Shown here piece by piece: positions 7,197 through 15,995 of a DNA stretch of 42,024 bases; the stretch's first letter is position 1, and every line of letters begins with the position of its first letter. Origin of the DNA: Lachnospiraceae bacterium (lineage in GTDB: Bacteria > Bacillota > Clostridia > Lachnospirales > Lachnospiraceae); NCBI GenBank assembly GCA_017938145.1, contig JAGBCB010000022.1:1-42024 (forward strand), written 5' to 3'. The translations under genes and the position numbers were made by a program. The notes under the pieces were generated by a model. It was given only the letters and a program-made list of their open reading frames with translations. It was not told where the DNA came from and ran no database searches.

Positions 7197-9500
7197 TTAA
7201 CCGGTGGTTCTTACTACGTCAATAACACTTTCTACCTGACGGATTTTTGTAATGAGGTAGCTTAACTGCTCTGCACCATGCACCTCAAATCCCATGGTAA
7301 TGGTAGCTGTGCCCTGCTTGCTGACACGGCTGTTTAAGCTGGAAATATCCACTTTATTTTCGGTTAAAATCTTGGTGATGTCTAAGAGCACACCACTCCG
7401 ATTGTTTGCAAACACATTAATTTCCGCAAAGTATAAGTCTTCTCTCTTATCTTCCAGACGGTTCCACTCTGCCGGAATGAAACGGATGCGGTCTTCCTCC
7501 GGTGCATTGATTACATTGACACAGTCGGTACGGTGAATGGACACACCACGTCCTCTGGTAACATAACCCAGAATTTCGTCACCCGGTACCGGGGAGCAGC
7601 ACTTGGAAAAGTGCACCGCCACGTCATCGATACCCTGCACCATAATACCGGTTTTGGCTTTGACACTGATTGGGAGCTTCTTCTCATGAACCTCCTGCAG
7701 GGATTCCATGAGCTTTTCATCCGTCATTTCTTTCTTTTGCTTTTTGTTATATTCTTCTACCAGACGGTTAACAATCTGTCCTTCTTTTAAGGCACCCCGG
7801 CCCACTGCCGCCAGTACGGAATCCCAGTCACGGAATCCGTATTTATGCATGCAGACCTCTAAAAACTCCGGTTTGCTGATGTCAGACTGTTTGATTCCTT
7901 TTGCCTTACAATAAGCAGTTAACAGGTTCTTTCCGTGAAGGATACTGTCTTCCTTTAATTCGGATTTGAACCACTGGTTGATTTTATTTTTTGCCTGGGT
8001 ACTCTTAACTACGTTTAACCAGTCACGGCTTGGTCCCTTGGAGTTTTGGGAGGTGATAATTTCTACCCGGTCGCCGTTTTGCAGAACATAGTCAATAGTA
8101 ACCAGCTTACCGTTAACCCTGGCACCAACCATCTTGTTGCCGACGGCACTGTGGATGGCATAGGCAAAGTCAACCGGTGTAGAGCCTGCCGGAAGATTTT
8201 TTACATCTCCGGTAGGGGTAAAGCAGTATACACTGTCAGAGAATAAATCCAGGTCATTCTTTAATCCGCTCAGGAATTCCTTACTGTCGGACATATCCCG
8301 CTGCCATTCCAGAATCTGACGGAGCCATGCCAGTTTTTCTTCTTCGTTGGCATCAGACTTAACGCCGTTTTGTGCCTCTTTATACTTCCAGTGGGCAGCA
8401 ATACCGTATTCTGCTGTTTTGTGCATTTCATAGGTTCTGATTTGGATTTCAAACGGAGTACCGTTCGGTCCAATCAGGGTGGTGTGCAGGGACTGGTACA
8501 TATTAGGCTTTGGCATGGCAATGTAATCTTTAAATCGTCCCGGAATCGGGATATACATTTCATGTAAAATACCAAGTACTGCATAACAGTCCTTTACATC
8601 CTCTACAAGAACACGGACCGCAAATAAATCGTAAATCTGGTCCAGTGTCTTGTTCTGGTTTTTCATCTTTTTATAAATACTGAAAAAGTGCTTAATTCTT
8701 CCGTCAATCTGAGCATCAATGCCGTAATCGGAAATTTTTTCTGCTACTGCATCAATAATACCCGAAACAAAGGCTTCTCTGTCGGATTTACGCAGGGCGA
8801 TTTTTTCTGCCAGGTCTTTGTAAACTTCAGGTTCCAGATATTTTAAGGACAAGTCGTCCAGTTCAATCTTGATTTTGGAAATACCGAGACGCTGGGCTAA
8901 AGGTGCGTAAATATCCATTGTCTCTCTGGATTTTTCCTTTTGCTTTTCCGGGCTTTGGAACTGCATGGTTCGCTGATTATGAAGGCGGTCTGCCAGCTTA
9001 ATCATGATAACACGGATATCCTTTGCCATGGCAAGGAACATTTTGCGCAGGTTTTCTGCCTGCAGCTCCACTTTATCCGCATCATAATTTAACTGGGTCA
9101 GCTTTGTCACACCATCTACCAAAAGGGCAATTTCTTCACTGAATTCTTTTGCCACATCTTCTAAGGTGAAGTCGGTATCTTCCACCACATCATGCAAAAT
9201 ACCCGCAATAATGGTTTCTTTATCCAGTTCCAGCTCTGCCAGGGTAATGGCAACACAAAGAGGATGTATGATGTACGGTTCTCCGGACTTTCTCTTTTGA
9301 TCTTTGTGCATATCATTTGCAAGACGATATGCCTTTTCAATCATGGAAATATCCGTGCCCGGCCGGTATTCATACACCGTTTCAATCAGTTTTTTGTACA
9401 GTTCCTCCGGGTCGGTAAACCCTTGAGGCATACTTAACGATTTTTCTTCGATTGCCTTTTTTATTACTATGCCTTTTCTTCTTACTTCCTGTTCTGCCAT
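7197..9500 (-). CDS. relA: bifunctional (p)ppGpp synthetase/hydrolase (RSH)
   Basis: A 767-residue long RSH enzyme of the stringent response. In order: HD hydrolase domain (about 50-150, with HDVVEDT), synthetase domain (about 230-350, including YQSLHTTLIG), TGS domain (about 390-450, VFTP-like CFTPTGDVKNLPAGSTPVDFAYAIHS), zinc-finger/helical region with SKCCSPVPGDEI, and a C-terminal ACT domain (about 690-767). An intact HDxxED motif implies it can both make and degrade (p)ppGpp, as in other Firmicute Rel proteins. An AAGGTG box precedes ATG at 9500. It follows apt by 53 nt with no terminator between; apt-rel linkage couples purine salvage with (p)ppGpp metabolism and is widespread in Firmicutes. 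Confidence 0.96.
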   Translation of the reverse strand: MAEQEVRRKGIVIKKAIEEKSLSMPQGFTDPEELYKKLIETVYEYRPGTDISMIEKAYRLANDMHKDQKRKSGEPYIIHPLCVAITLAELELDKETIIAGILHDVVEDTDFTLEDVAKEFSEEIALLVDGVTKLTQLNYDADKVELQAENLRKMFLAMAKDIRVIMIKLADRLHNQRTMQFQSPEKQKEKSRETMDIYAPLAQRLGISKIKIELDDLSLKYLEPEVYKDLAEKIALRKSDREAFVSGIIDAVAEKISDYGIDAQIDGRIKHFFSIYKKMKNQNKTLDQIYDLFAVRVLVEDVKDCYAVLGILHEMYIPIPGRFKDYIAMPKPNMYQSLHTTLIGPNGTPFEIQIRTYEMHKTAEYGIAAHWKYKEAQNGVKSDANEEEKLAWLRQILEWQRDMSDSKEFLSGLKNDLDLFSDSVYCFTPTGDVKNLPAGSTPVDFAYAIHSAVGNKMVGARVNGKLVTIDYVLQNGDRVEIITSQNSKGPSRDWLNVVKSTQAKNKINQWFKSELKEDSILHGKNLLTAYCKAKGIKQSDISKPEFLEVCMHKYGFRDWDSVLAAVGRGALKEGQIVNRLVEEYNKKQKKEMTDEKLMESLQEVHEKKLPISVKAKTGIMVQGIDDVAVHFSKCCSPVPGDEILGYVTRGRGVSIHRTDCVNVINAPEEDRIRFIPAEWNRLEDKREDLYFAEINVFANNRSGVLLDITKILTENKVDISSLNSRVSKQGTATITMGFEVHGAEQLSYLITKIRQVESVIDVVRTTG

Positions 9501-9553
9501 ATATTCACCGCACCTTATGCCTTCGTAAGTAGTATGTTTCAGCCGATACTAAA

Positions 9554-10078
9554 TTATTTACCCGGATACTTAATTACAGAATCCACATTATAGCCTTGAA
9601 GCTTTTCTCTTCCGTTTAAGCCTTCCAATTCCATTAAAAATACAATTTTAACAACTTCGCCGCCAAGCTCTTCCACCAGCTTTGTAATGGCTTCGATGGT
9701 ACCGCCGGTTGCAATAAGGTCATCTACAATAACAACCTTCTGACCCGGCTTAATAGCATCCTTATGCATTTCAATGGTTGCTGTGCCGTACTCTAAGTCG
9801 TAGGTTCTTTCAATTGTTTCGCATGGGAGTTTTCCCTTTTTACGAACCGGAACAAATGCCTTCTTTAAGTTGTAAGCTACCGGCACACCAAAAATAAAAC
9901 CTCTGGATTCCGGACCAACCACTGCATCGAATTCTAAGCCTTCCAGTAAACCTTCCACGCCCTGAATAGCAAGCTGTAAGCCGTCTGCATCCTGCAGCAC
10001 ACTGGTAACATCACGGAACATAATGCCCGGCTCCGGAAAATCAGGGATAGTTCTTACATAATCTTCTACTCTCTTCAT
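9554..10078 (-). CDS. apt: adenine phosphoribosyltransferase
   Basis: A 174-residue type I phosphoribosyltransferase, the usual length. The PRPP-binding loop VVIVDDLIATGGT is at residues 115-127, GPESRGF near 55-61 is the adenine-side motif, and IPDFPEPGIMFRD near the start is diagnostic of Apt. It converts adenine and PRPP to AMP in purine salvage. First gene of the operon, with promoter at 10167-10194 and a leader of about 80 nt that contains an imperfect hairpin (about 10111-10140). No purine riboswitch was recognised in this short leader. Confidence 0.97.
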   Translation of the reverse strand: MKRVEDYVRTIPDFPEPGIMFRDVTSVLQDADGLQLAIQGVEGLLEGLEFDAVVGPESRGFIFGVPVAYNLKKAFVPVRKKGKLPCETIERTYDLEYGTATIEMHKDAIKPGQKVVIVDDLIATGGTIEAITKLVEELGGEVVKIVFLMELEGLNGREKLQGYNVDSVIKYPGK

Positions 10079-10166
10079 AATATTTACCTCTCGTTTGATA
10101 TATTTCTGCCCCGTTTGCCGGCAACTGCCCGCAAAAACGGCATACTAATTCATATTAATCTTTTTT

Positions 10167-10194
10167 ATTATATCACTTTTTTACACAGATGCAA
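10167..10194 (-). promoter_or_regulatory. promoter of the apt-relA-MBL-hemZ-HD-aspS operon
   Basis: TTGCAT (10189-10194) and a perfect TATAAT (10167-10172) are separated by 16 nt on the minus strand. Transcription would start near 10160. No terminator interrupts the six genes until 2483-2517. Confidence 0.7.
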
Positions 10195-10220
10195 AGAAAA
10201 AATTTCATGCCCGCTACCAT

Positions 10221-12431
10221 TTATCTATTAGCAGAAAATACTTCTAAAATAATTCTAAACCAAACACCTTTTTTCTCTTGCACCATAAGAAGCAGTTTTT
10301 CGTTTGCTTTCTCTGCCTGTTTTCTCATGACATCGCTTCCGGAATCTGCCGTATAAAGAATGCTTTCATAACAACCGATAAAGGATAAAGCCTCTCGGGG
10401 CACCCATTCTTCCGCCCGTTTTTCAAACTCCGCCAAAGTTTCTCCCGGAAGCAGGGAAATCCCTAGTACTTGCAGCAGGGTCATATTGTATTTGCACAGA
10501 CTGCGAAGCTTCCCTGCATTGTCCAGTTCTTCATACCGTTTTCTTCTGATAAAAACATCACACAGTACAGCGGCAGTCAAAAACAACAGGCATAATACAA
10601 CGGGCACTGCTATTACATACCATTTTACTCCCCGAGTCTTTCCATTCTCCTCTTTTTTTATTTCGTCCGGCGTACTCTGTTGTTCCGCCTTCGAAGGAAT
10701 TGTTCCCGTCTGGCTTTCATAGGCCTCCATTTCCTCCTGCTTTTCGGCAAAGGTCTTCCAGGAAGTTATCCGCTTATATCCGGGTGTTGGCTCAAAGGCA
10801 ATCCAGCCTACACCTTCTATGTACGCCTCCGGCCAGGCATGCGCCATATCGGAGGTTATTGTTATCCTTCCGGCCTGTTCCACGGGGATACGGTAGCCTT
10901 GAACATGACGTGCCGGAATTCCCACCGCCCGGGCCATCAGTACAAATGCCGTAGAAAAATAGCTGCAATACCCATAAGGATTTTCGAAGATAAAGTAATC
11001 CAAATAATCTGCCGCATCTGTTATCTGCTCCGAAAGCGCTCCGGGAGTATCCGAATAGGAAAACTCCTGCAGATGCGCTTCAATGGCTTTTAATTTTTGG
11101 ATATCACTTTTTGCGGCTGCCGTTACAGTTTGAAGATATTCCTGCATTGCTGAGGAAACCTGTGTCTCCGGAAGATAATACTCGTACATCCGGTTACGGT
11201 ACGCAAGTAATTCCTCATATGAAAATCTCTCTCCTGCAATCTGATTCCAAATTTCTTCCCTGTCAACATGCTCTGACTCTAAAAATTTCACAAAAGCAGT
11301 ATGTCCTTCATTCAAACGGTAGTATTTTACACCATAAGAGGTTTTATTCCCCACCGTCTTTGAAAACAGCAGATTGCCACCTTGTCCATAGGACCTTATT
11401 TTATCCGAATCACAGGATCTCTCCAGAGTTTTCAGCGGTGCAAACATGTACTTTGTGCGGAACCGTAAAAAACTGATGCTGATGGTTACCGGTTTCACAT
11501 AATCATCGCGATGAGACTCATCGTAAGCAGTTACCGCATATAAGGTCTCCAAAGTGTCCAACGCCCGTTCGTCTGCTTCGAAATCGTTTTTTGACGTCCA
11601 CTCTTTTCCGTCAAAGGTATCAAACACCTTACCCACCAGATAAATATTTGCACCTGCGCCCGGATTATAAATAATCTCCATCACCTGCTTCGGGTTTGTA
11701 TTCACATCGCCTGCCATTTTTCCGCTCTCCGAAAAGCCCAGCAGTGCACTTTCATAATCCTCTGTTTCTCCCGGAATCAACAAGTCTTCCAGCACCTCAA
11801 AACCATCTTTGGCCCGTTCCCACAAAACCTTTGCAAAATGCCAGTCATAAGGCTTTTCCGGTGCTGTCATTTCAGCCACTGTAAGAAATCCCACCAGAAA
11901 AAACGGAGCAATATACACCAGATGTTTTTTTCCGTCGGTTTCTCCGCTTTTTTTCCAACGAAGCTGTATTTCCTCCGCATATACCAAAAGCAGTACAAAC
12001 AACAGGCAGGCCACTCCCACGGAAGGTGGTTTAAACTCCTGCACCATAGTAAAACACAACACCCCTGCCAAAGCAGCAGCCATTCCAAGCCGTGCCCGTC
12101 GGAATGCTGTCATCAACTGTCCTGCCAGGAAAGCAGCCAGGGAAAGTATCACTATTTGCAGTATCCATCTGTTGTTTAACAGAAATTCTGCTCTCTCCTC
12201 GCTTTTTTGCACCAAAATAACTCCTGCAAGCACCATGGTAACCGTACCCGAAAGAATTACTCTTCCTCTGTTCTCCATCTGTCTCAGGCACACAAAAATC
12301 GCAGTAGCAATTAACGACACCACATATCTCGATGCTCCCGGTTCAACCTGCCCGCTGAACATATACCCGAAAATCATGGTTGCAAGAGATAACGGAATTA
12401 TATATATAAAATCATATAAATAAGGAATCAT
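10221..12431 (-). CDS. membrane transglutaminase-like protein (TgpA type)
   Basis: A 736-residue protein with about five N-terminal membrane segments (residues 1-190), an extracytoplasmic region, a transglutaminase-like core, one more membrane helix (about 603-625) and a cytoplasmic tail resembling DUF4129. Catalytic residues: C489 in YGYCSYF, H531 in MAHAWPEAY; the third position is E547 in FEPTPG where an Asp is more usual. This architecture is that of TgpA-like proteins, which are found with MoxR ATPases and DUF58 proteins, as here. Its start overlaps the DUF58 stop by one base (TAATG). The role is unknown; envelope protein processing or crosslinking is a family-level guess. No clear terminator follows in the 26 nt before the apt promoter. 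Confidence 0.88.
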   Translation of the reverse strand: MIPYLYDFIYIIPLSLATMIFGYMFSGQVEPGASRYVVSLIATAIFVCLRQMENRGRVILSGTVTMVLAGVILVQKSEERAEFLLNNRWILQIVILSLAAFLAGQLMTAFRRARLGMAAALAGVLCFTMVQEFKPPSVGVACLLFVLLLVYAEEIQLRWKKSGETDGKKHLVYIAPFFLVGFLTVAEMTAPEKPYDWHFAKVLWERAKDGFEVLEDLLIPGETEDYESALLGFSESGKMAGDVNTNPKQVMEIIYNPGAGANIYLVGKVFDTFDGKEWTSKNDFEADERALDTLETLYAVTAYDESHRDDYVKPVTISISFLRFRTKYMFAPLKTLERSCDSDKIRSYGQGGNLLFSKTVGNKTSYGVKYYRLNEGHTAFVKFLESEHVDREEIWNQIAGERFSYEELLAYRNRMYEYYLPETQVSSAMQEYLQTVTAAAKSDIQKLKAIEAHLQEFSYSDTPGALSEQITDAADYLDYFIFENPYGYCSYFSTAFVLMARAVGIPARHVQGYRIPVEQAGRITITSDMAHAWPEAYIEGVGWIAFEPTPGYKRITSWKTFAEKQEEMEAYESQTGTIPSKAEQQSTPDEIKKEENGKTRGVKWYVIAVPVVLCLLFLTAAVLCDVFIRRKRYEELDNAGKLRSLCKYNMTLLQVLGISLLPGETLAEFEKRAEEWVPREALSFIGCYESILYTADSGSDVMRKQAEKANEKLLLMVQEKKGVWFRIILEVFSANR

Positions 12432-13594
12432 TACAGAACCTCCGTAAGCTTTGCATCCGGGTCAATCATCACTATATCGGTACCGGGCAGCCTGCCGGTA
12501 TGGATTTGTTCCTCCGTAGAATCTGTAATAACATACGCGACTACCGGAATGTTATTTCGATTCAAAAACTCTGCCATGGCAGCAGCCTCCGCAGACCATT
12601 TCTGCAACAAAAAAAAGACCATTCTGCTTGTGTTCATAAGGCCGAATTGCCGAGCTCCCGAAAACAGTGCATCGTCTGTATTTTCTTCTTTAAAAGAAAC
12701 TGCGGAAATCTGCTCATAATAACCGTCGTATCTGTCCAGGCTTTCGGTCATTGTCTCCACCATACTCTCTTGCAGGTAGCAGGTCCTGACCGGTATCTTT
12801 TTGTTTCCAAAATAAAAAGTCAGTGCCAGCGCCGCCTCCAAAATTTTATTTTCCGGCGGCAGATATTCTGTTTGCTTTTTACCGAAACGGCAGGTGCTCA
12901 TAAGAATTGACACTCCCTGCTGCTCCTCACCGATTCTGTTGCGCACCAACAATTCTCCGGAAGCCGCAGTCGCCTTCCAGTGCATCTGTCTGACATCATC
13001 CCCCGGCACATACTTTCTTACCAGTACATCCGGCTCTGTTGCCTTCTGACGGCTTTCTCCTGTTGTCACAAACAAATCCTCTATGCTTTTCAATCCGGAA
13101 AGCTGCACCCGGTCAGGTTTTACCGTCACACGCAAAGTTTCCTTGTTGCGATAGGTAATTTGAAACAGCCGGAAGCAATCCCGGATTCGCACTTTCTCAA
13201 TACCCACCTCATATTCGCCACGATATCTGCACACCAAGCTGGTCTCCCTGCGGACACCTGTACCCGGAAGCAGTTCGTATTCCACATTGTCTTCCAGGCC
13301 GTGAATCCCACAAAAATCAGAAAAAAAGCTGACTCTGACTCCGGAATAAGTGAAATAATCTTCATTTTGCAACGTGAAATAAAAAGGCACCGTCTGATTA
13401 CATACCAAACCTTTACTATCCAGCTTCTGATAAATACGGAACCGGAGAAACACGCATAAAAGATATAGCCATGAAATCACCGGCACCATGGTTACCATGG
13501 TGAAAAAACCATAACTCACAGGGCCTCCGTAAAAGCTGATAGCCACCAGCGACAATATCCATATTAAAAGTAAAAACAGTCTGTTTTTCTTCAT
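12431..13594 (-). CDS. DUF58 domain protein
   Basis: A 387-residue protein with two N-terminal membrane helices (about 5-22 and 28-50), a beta-rich middle and the DUF58 signature near 190-220: VRKYVPGDDVRQMHWKATA followed by LLVRNR. DUF58 proteins resemble vWA-type folds and are almost always encoded beside MoxR ATPases. They are thought to act as chaperone or assembly partners, but no biochemical role can be read from this sequence. It lies 10 nt after moxR and overlaps the transglutaminase gene by 1 nt, forming a tight three-gene unit. Confidence 0.9.
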   Translation of the reverse strand: MKKNRLFLLLIWILSLVAISFYGGPVSYGFFTMVTMVPVISWLYLLCVFLRFRIYQKLDSKGLVCNQTVPFYFTLQNEDYFTYSGVRVSFFSDFCGIHGLEDNVEYELLPGTGVRRETSLVCRYRGEYEVGIEKVRIRDCFRLFQITYRNKETLRVTVKPDRVQLSGLKSIEDLFVTTGESRQKATEPDVLVRKYVPGDDVRQMHWKATAASGELLVRNRIGEEQQGVSILMSTCRFGKKQTEYLPPENKILEAALALTFYFGNKKIPVRTCYLQESMVETMTESLDRYDGYYEQISAVSFKEENTDDALFSGARQFGLMNTSRMVFFLLQKWSAEAAAMAEFLNRNNIPVVAYVITDSTEEQIHTGRLPGTDIVMIDPDAKLTEVL

Positions 13595-13604
13595 AAAATA
13601 AATC

Positions 13605-14525
13605 CTACTCCACCGGAACCCTTACCTGCAAAAGCAGACTCTTCAGGATACCGTCCAAATTCTCTTTATGTATCTTAGCATCCGGAGTCAATGTCAGTCT
13701 GTGATGCAGGGTATTTACCGCTATCGCTTTTACATCATCTGGCTTAACAAATTCTCTTCCCGACAAATATGCTTTTGCCTGGGCCGCCCGCACCATCAGT
13801 AATGTTGCCCGAGGGCTGGCTCCCATAACAAAGCGCTGTTCATTTCTTGTAATTTCCACAATATTCCGCACATACCCAATCACCGCATCACTGACATATA
13901 CCTTGCGCACTTCTTCCTGCATGTTCAGGATATCCTCCGCAGAGCACACACTGGTCACCGTTTCCACCGTCATTCCGTCCAGGTAATTGCGGGTCATCCG
14001 CATCTCATCCGCTTCCTCCGGATATCCAATGGATAAACGCATCATAAAACGGTCCATCTGCGCTTCCGGAAGCGGATAAGTACCCAGAAATTCCACCGGA
14101 TTCTGAGTAGCAATAACCATAAACGGGCTTGGAAGCTTATAATTTACACCATCCACCGTAACCTGCTGCTCCGCCATGGCCTCTAAAAGGCTGGCCTGGG
14201 TTTTTGGTGATGTACGATTGATTTCATCCGCCAGAATAATCTGATGCATGACAGAACCTTCCCTATATTCAAAATCACCTGTCTTCATGTTGTAAACAGA
14301 CAATCCGACTACATCTCCGGGAAGTGTATCCGGGGTGAACTGGATTCTGCCGAAACTGCAGGTAATAGATTTTGCAAGGGTACGGGCAAGCATTGTCTTG
14401 CCCACTCCCGGCACATCCTCCAAAAGTACATGTCCGCCTGCCAGAAGGCAGACAAGAATGTCCTCTACAACCGCTTCCTTTCCTACAAAATATTCATTGA
14501 TTTTATTACGCAATATATTAATCAT
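13605..14525 (-). CDS. MoxR family AAA+ ATPase
   Basis: A 306-residue MoxR ATPase of typical size. Walker A is PGVGKT (39-44), Walker B is ILADEINRT (about 97-105), sensor 1 is VIATQNPVE, and the arginine-finger segment PEAQMDRFMM follows. The C-terminal lid has GASPRATLLMVRAAQAKA. MoxR proteins are thought to act as chaperones for partner proteins that carry vWA or DUF58 domains. First gene of the operon with the DUF58 and transglutaminase genes. A strong promoter is at 14574-14602 and a GAGGAAGG box precedes ATG at 14525. Confidence 0.93.
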   Translation of the reverse strand: MINILRNKINEYFVGKEAVVEDILVCLLAGGHVLLEDVPGVGKTMLARTLAKSITCSFGRIQFTPDTLPGDVVGLSVYNMKTGDFEYREGSVMHQIILADEINRTSPKTQASLLEAMAEQQVTVDGVNYKLPSPFMVIATQNPVEFLGTYPLPEAQMDRFMMRLSIGYPEEADEMRMTRNYLDGMTVETVTSVCSAEDILNMQEEVRKVYVSDAVIGYVRNIVEITRNEQRFVMGASPRATLLMVRAAQAKAYLSGREFVKPDDVKAIAVNTLHHRLTLTPDAKIHKENLDGILKSLLLQVRVPVE

Positions 14526-14573
14526 AGTTAATTCCTTCCTCTGTATGCGCGTGAACGTTACTACATCAGTTTA

Positions 14574-14602
14574 ATCATACTTTTTCCGAACCTATAAGTC
14601 AA
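14574..14602 (-). promoter_or_regulatory. promoter of the moxR operon
   Basis: TTGACT (14597-14602) and TATGAT (14574-14579) with a 17-nt spacer on the minus strand, followed by a leader of about 45 nt. Confidence 0.75.
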
Positions 14603-14645
14603 CCTATTTCACTTTACATGGCTGCCCACAGAAATTATCACACTT

Positions 14646-14675
14646 TTGCCGGTCTTTACATATACTGCTCATAAT
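14646..14675 (+). promoter_or_regulatory. possible promoter of the SpoIID-like gene
   Basis: TTGCCG (14646-14651) and CATAAT (14670-14675) are 18 nt apart on the plus strand, 20 nt before the gene. AAGGAG at 14685-14690 is the ribosome binding site. CATAAT also resembles sporulation sigma -10 boxes, but the match to sigma-E or sigma-K consensus is incomplete. Confidence 0.45.
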
Positions 14676-14695
14676 ACGCTTTTCAAGGAGATTCC

Positions 14696-15970
14696 ATGCG
14701 TTCCCTTATTTATCCCGTAACAACAGAAACCTCTGCTGATACCGAAGGTGGCTTTCAGGCTGAGTTAACCGATATTTCCACAAATTTTCCTATCGCAGGC
14801 GCCACGGTTTCCATCACCTCCTTAGATGATCCTTCCCGGCCTGTGGAGGTGTTAACCACCGATTCCGCAGGATTTACCCCTTATATCAATCTTCCGGCAC
14901 CTCCTTTTGCTTTAAGCCAGGAGCCCTCCGATATCCGCCCCTACAGCGAATATGTGCTGGACATTTCCGCACCCGGCTATGAACCTATCCGCATTTCCGG
15001 TACAGAAATTCTTTCCGGAGTTACCGCCAAGCAGCAGGCACAGCTTCTTCCAAGCCCGGCAGGCCTGCCAGACAGTGTGGAAGAATTCGTAATTCCGGAC
15101 CACACCCTGTATGGCTCCTACCCTCCAAAGATTGCAGAGGCCGAGGTAAAGGAAACCATTTCCTCCGGTGAAATTGTCCTCCCAAGTGTTGTTATTCCGG
15201 AATTTGTTGTGGTTCACGACGGAACCCCAAACAACCGGAATGCGAAAAACTACACCGTCCGTTACCGTGACTATATCAAAAATGTAGCCTCCAGCGAAAT
15301 CTACGCCACCTGGCCGGAAGCAACCATTTACGCCAACGTTCTGGCTATTTTGTCCTTCACCCTGAACCGGGTTTACACAGAATGGTACAGAGCCCGTGGA
15401 TACGATTTCACCATTACTTCCTCCACTGCCTTTGACCACAAGTGGATTCCGGAACGCAACATCTACGACACCATTGATGCCGCCGTGGACAATGTATTCA
15501 ACAATTACTTATCCCGCCCGAATGTGAAACAGCCGATTCTTACCCAGTACTGTGACGGTCGCCAGGTATCTTGCCCGGGTCTTATGACACAATGGGGCAG
15601 CAAATCCCTTGGTGATGCAGGATATACTCCGATTCAGATTCTCAGAAACTTTTACGGTAATAACATTTATATCAACTCCACAGAAGAAATCTCCGGTATT
15701 CCGACCTCTTATCCGGGTGTGGCTCTTCGTACCGGTTCCCGCGGTAACAGTGTCCGTACCATTCAGGAACAATTGAATGTGATTTCCGGTGCTTATCCCC
15801 GTATCCCTAAAGTAGCAGAAGACGGCGTCTTTGGTCAGGGCACGGAAAATGCAGTGCGTACCTTTCAGGAAATTTTTAATCTGACGCCGGACGGTGTGGT
15901 CGGTTTTAACACCTGGTATAAAATCTCCGCCATTTATGTAGCAGTGAGCAGGATAGCAGAGTACGCATAA
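14696..15970 (+). CDS. SpoIID-like protein with N-terminal beta-sandwich and C-terminal peptidoglycan-binding domain
   Basis: A 424-residue protein with three visible parts. Residues about 15-110 look like a carboxypeptidase-regulatory or Ig-like beta domain (IAGATVSITS, DSAGFTPYINLP, APGYEPIRISG). Residues about 160-320 resemble a SpoIID/LytB fold: YIKNVASSEIYATWPEA, then a run of helices, and YTPIQILRNFYG like the IL(R/K)YYY end of SpoIID. Residues about 340-415 are a PG_binding_1 domain (LRTGSRGNSVRTIQEQLN, DGVFGQGTENAVRTFQ). No signal peptide or membrane helix is visible, which is odd for a wall-binding protein and suggests a mother-cell or spore role. AAGGAG precedes ATG by 5 nt. It is the only intact plus-strand gene and ends in a shared terminator. 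Domain naming is from memory. Confidence 0.72.
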   Translation: MRSLIYPVTTETSADTEGGFQAELTDISTNFPIAGATVSITSLDDPSRPVEVLTTDSAGFTPYINLPAPPFALSQEPSDIRPYSEYVLDISAPGYEPIRISGTEILSGVTAKQQAQLLPSPAGLPDSVEEFVIPDHTLYGSYPPKIAEAEVKETISSGEIVLPSVVIPEFVVVHDGTPNNRNAKNYTVRYRDYIKNVASSEIYATWPEATIYANVLAILSFTLNRVYTEWYRARGYDFTITSSTAFDHKWIPERNIYDTIDAAVDNVFNNYLSRPNVKQPILTQYCDGRQVSCPGLMTQWGSKSLGDAGYTPIQILRNFYGNNIYINSTEEISGIPTSYPGVALRTGSRGNSVRTIQEQLNVISGAYPRIPKVAEDGVFGQGTENAVRTFQEIFNLTPDGVVGFNTWYKISAIYVAVSRIAEYA

Positions 15971-15995
15971 AAAAAAGCCCGTACGGGCTTTTTTT
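15970..15995. terminator. bidirectional terminator between convergent genes
   Basis: The palindrome GCCCGTACGGGC (15977-15988) is flanked by A7-8 on the left and T7 on the right, so it ends both the plus-strand gene and the minus-strand operon. The MraY-like stop codon (15994) lies inside the T-run. Confidence 0.93.

Noticed and set aside
10079-10166. Purine riboswitch in the apt leader
   Set aside because: Leader is too short and lacks the three-way junction pattern; only a simple imperfect hairpin is visible.
12980-13459. Plus-strand open frame of 159 codons inside the DUF58 gene
   Set aside because: Antisense shadow with no RBS or domain.
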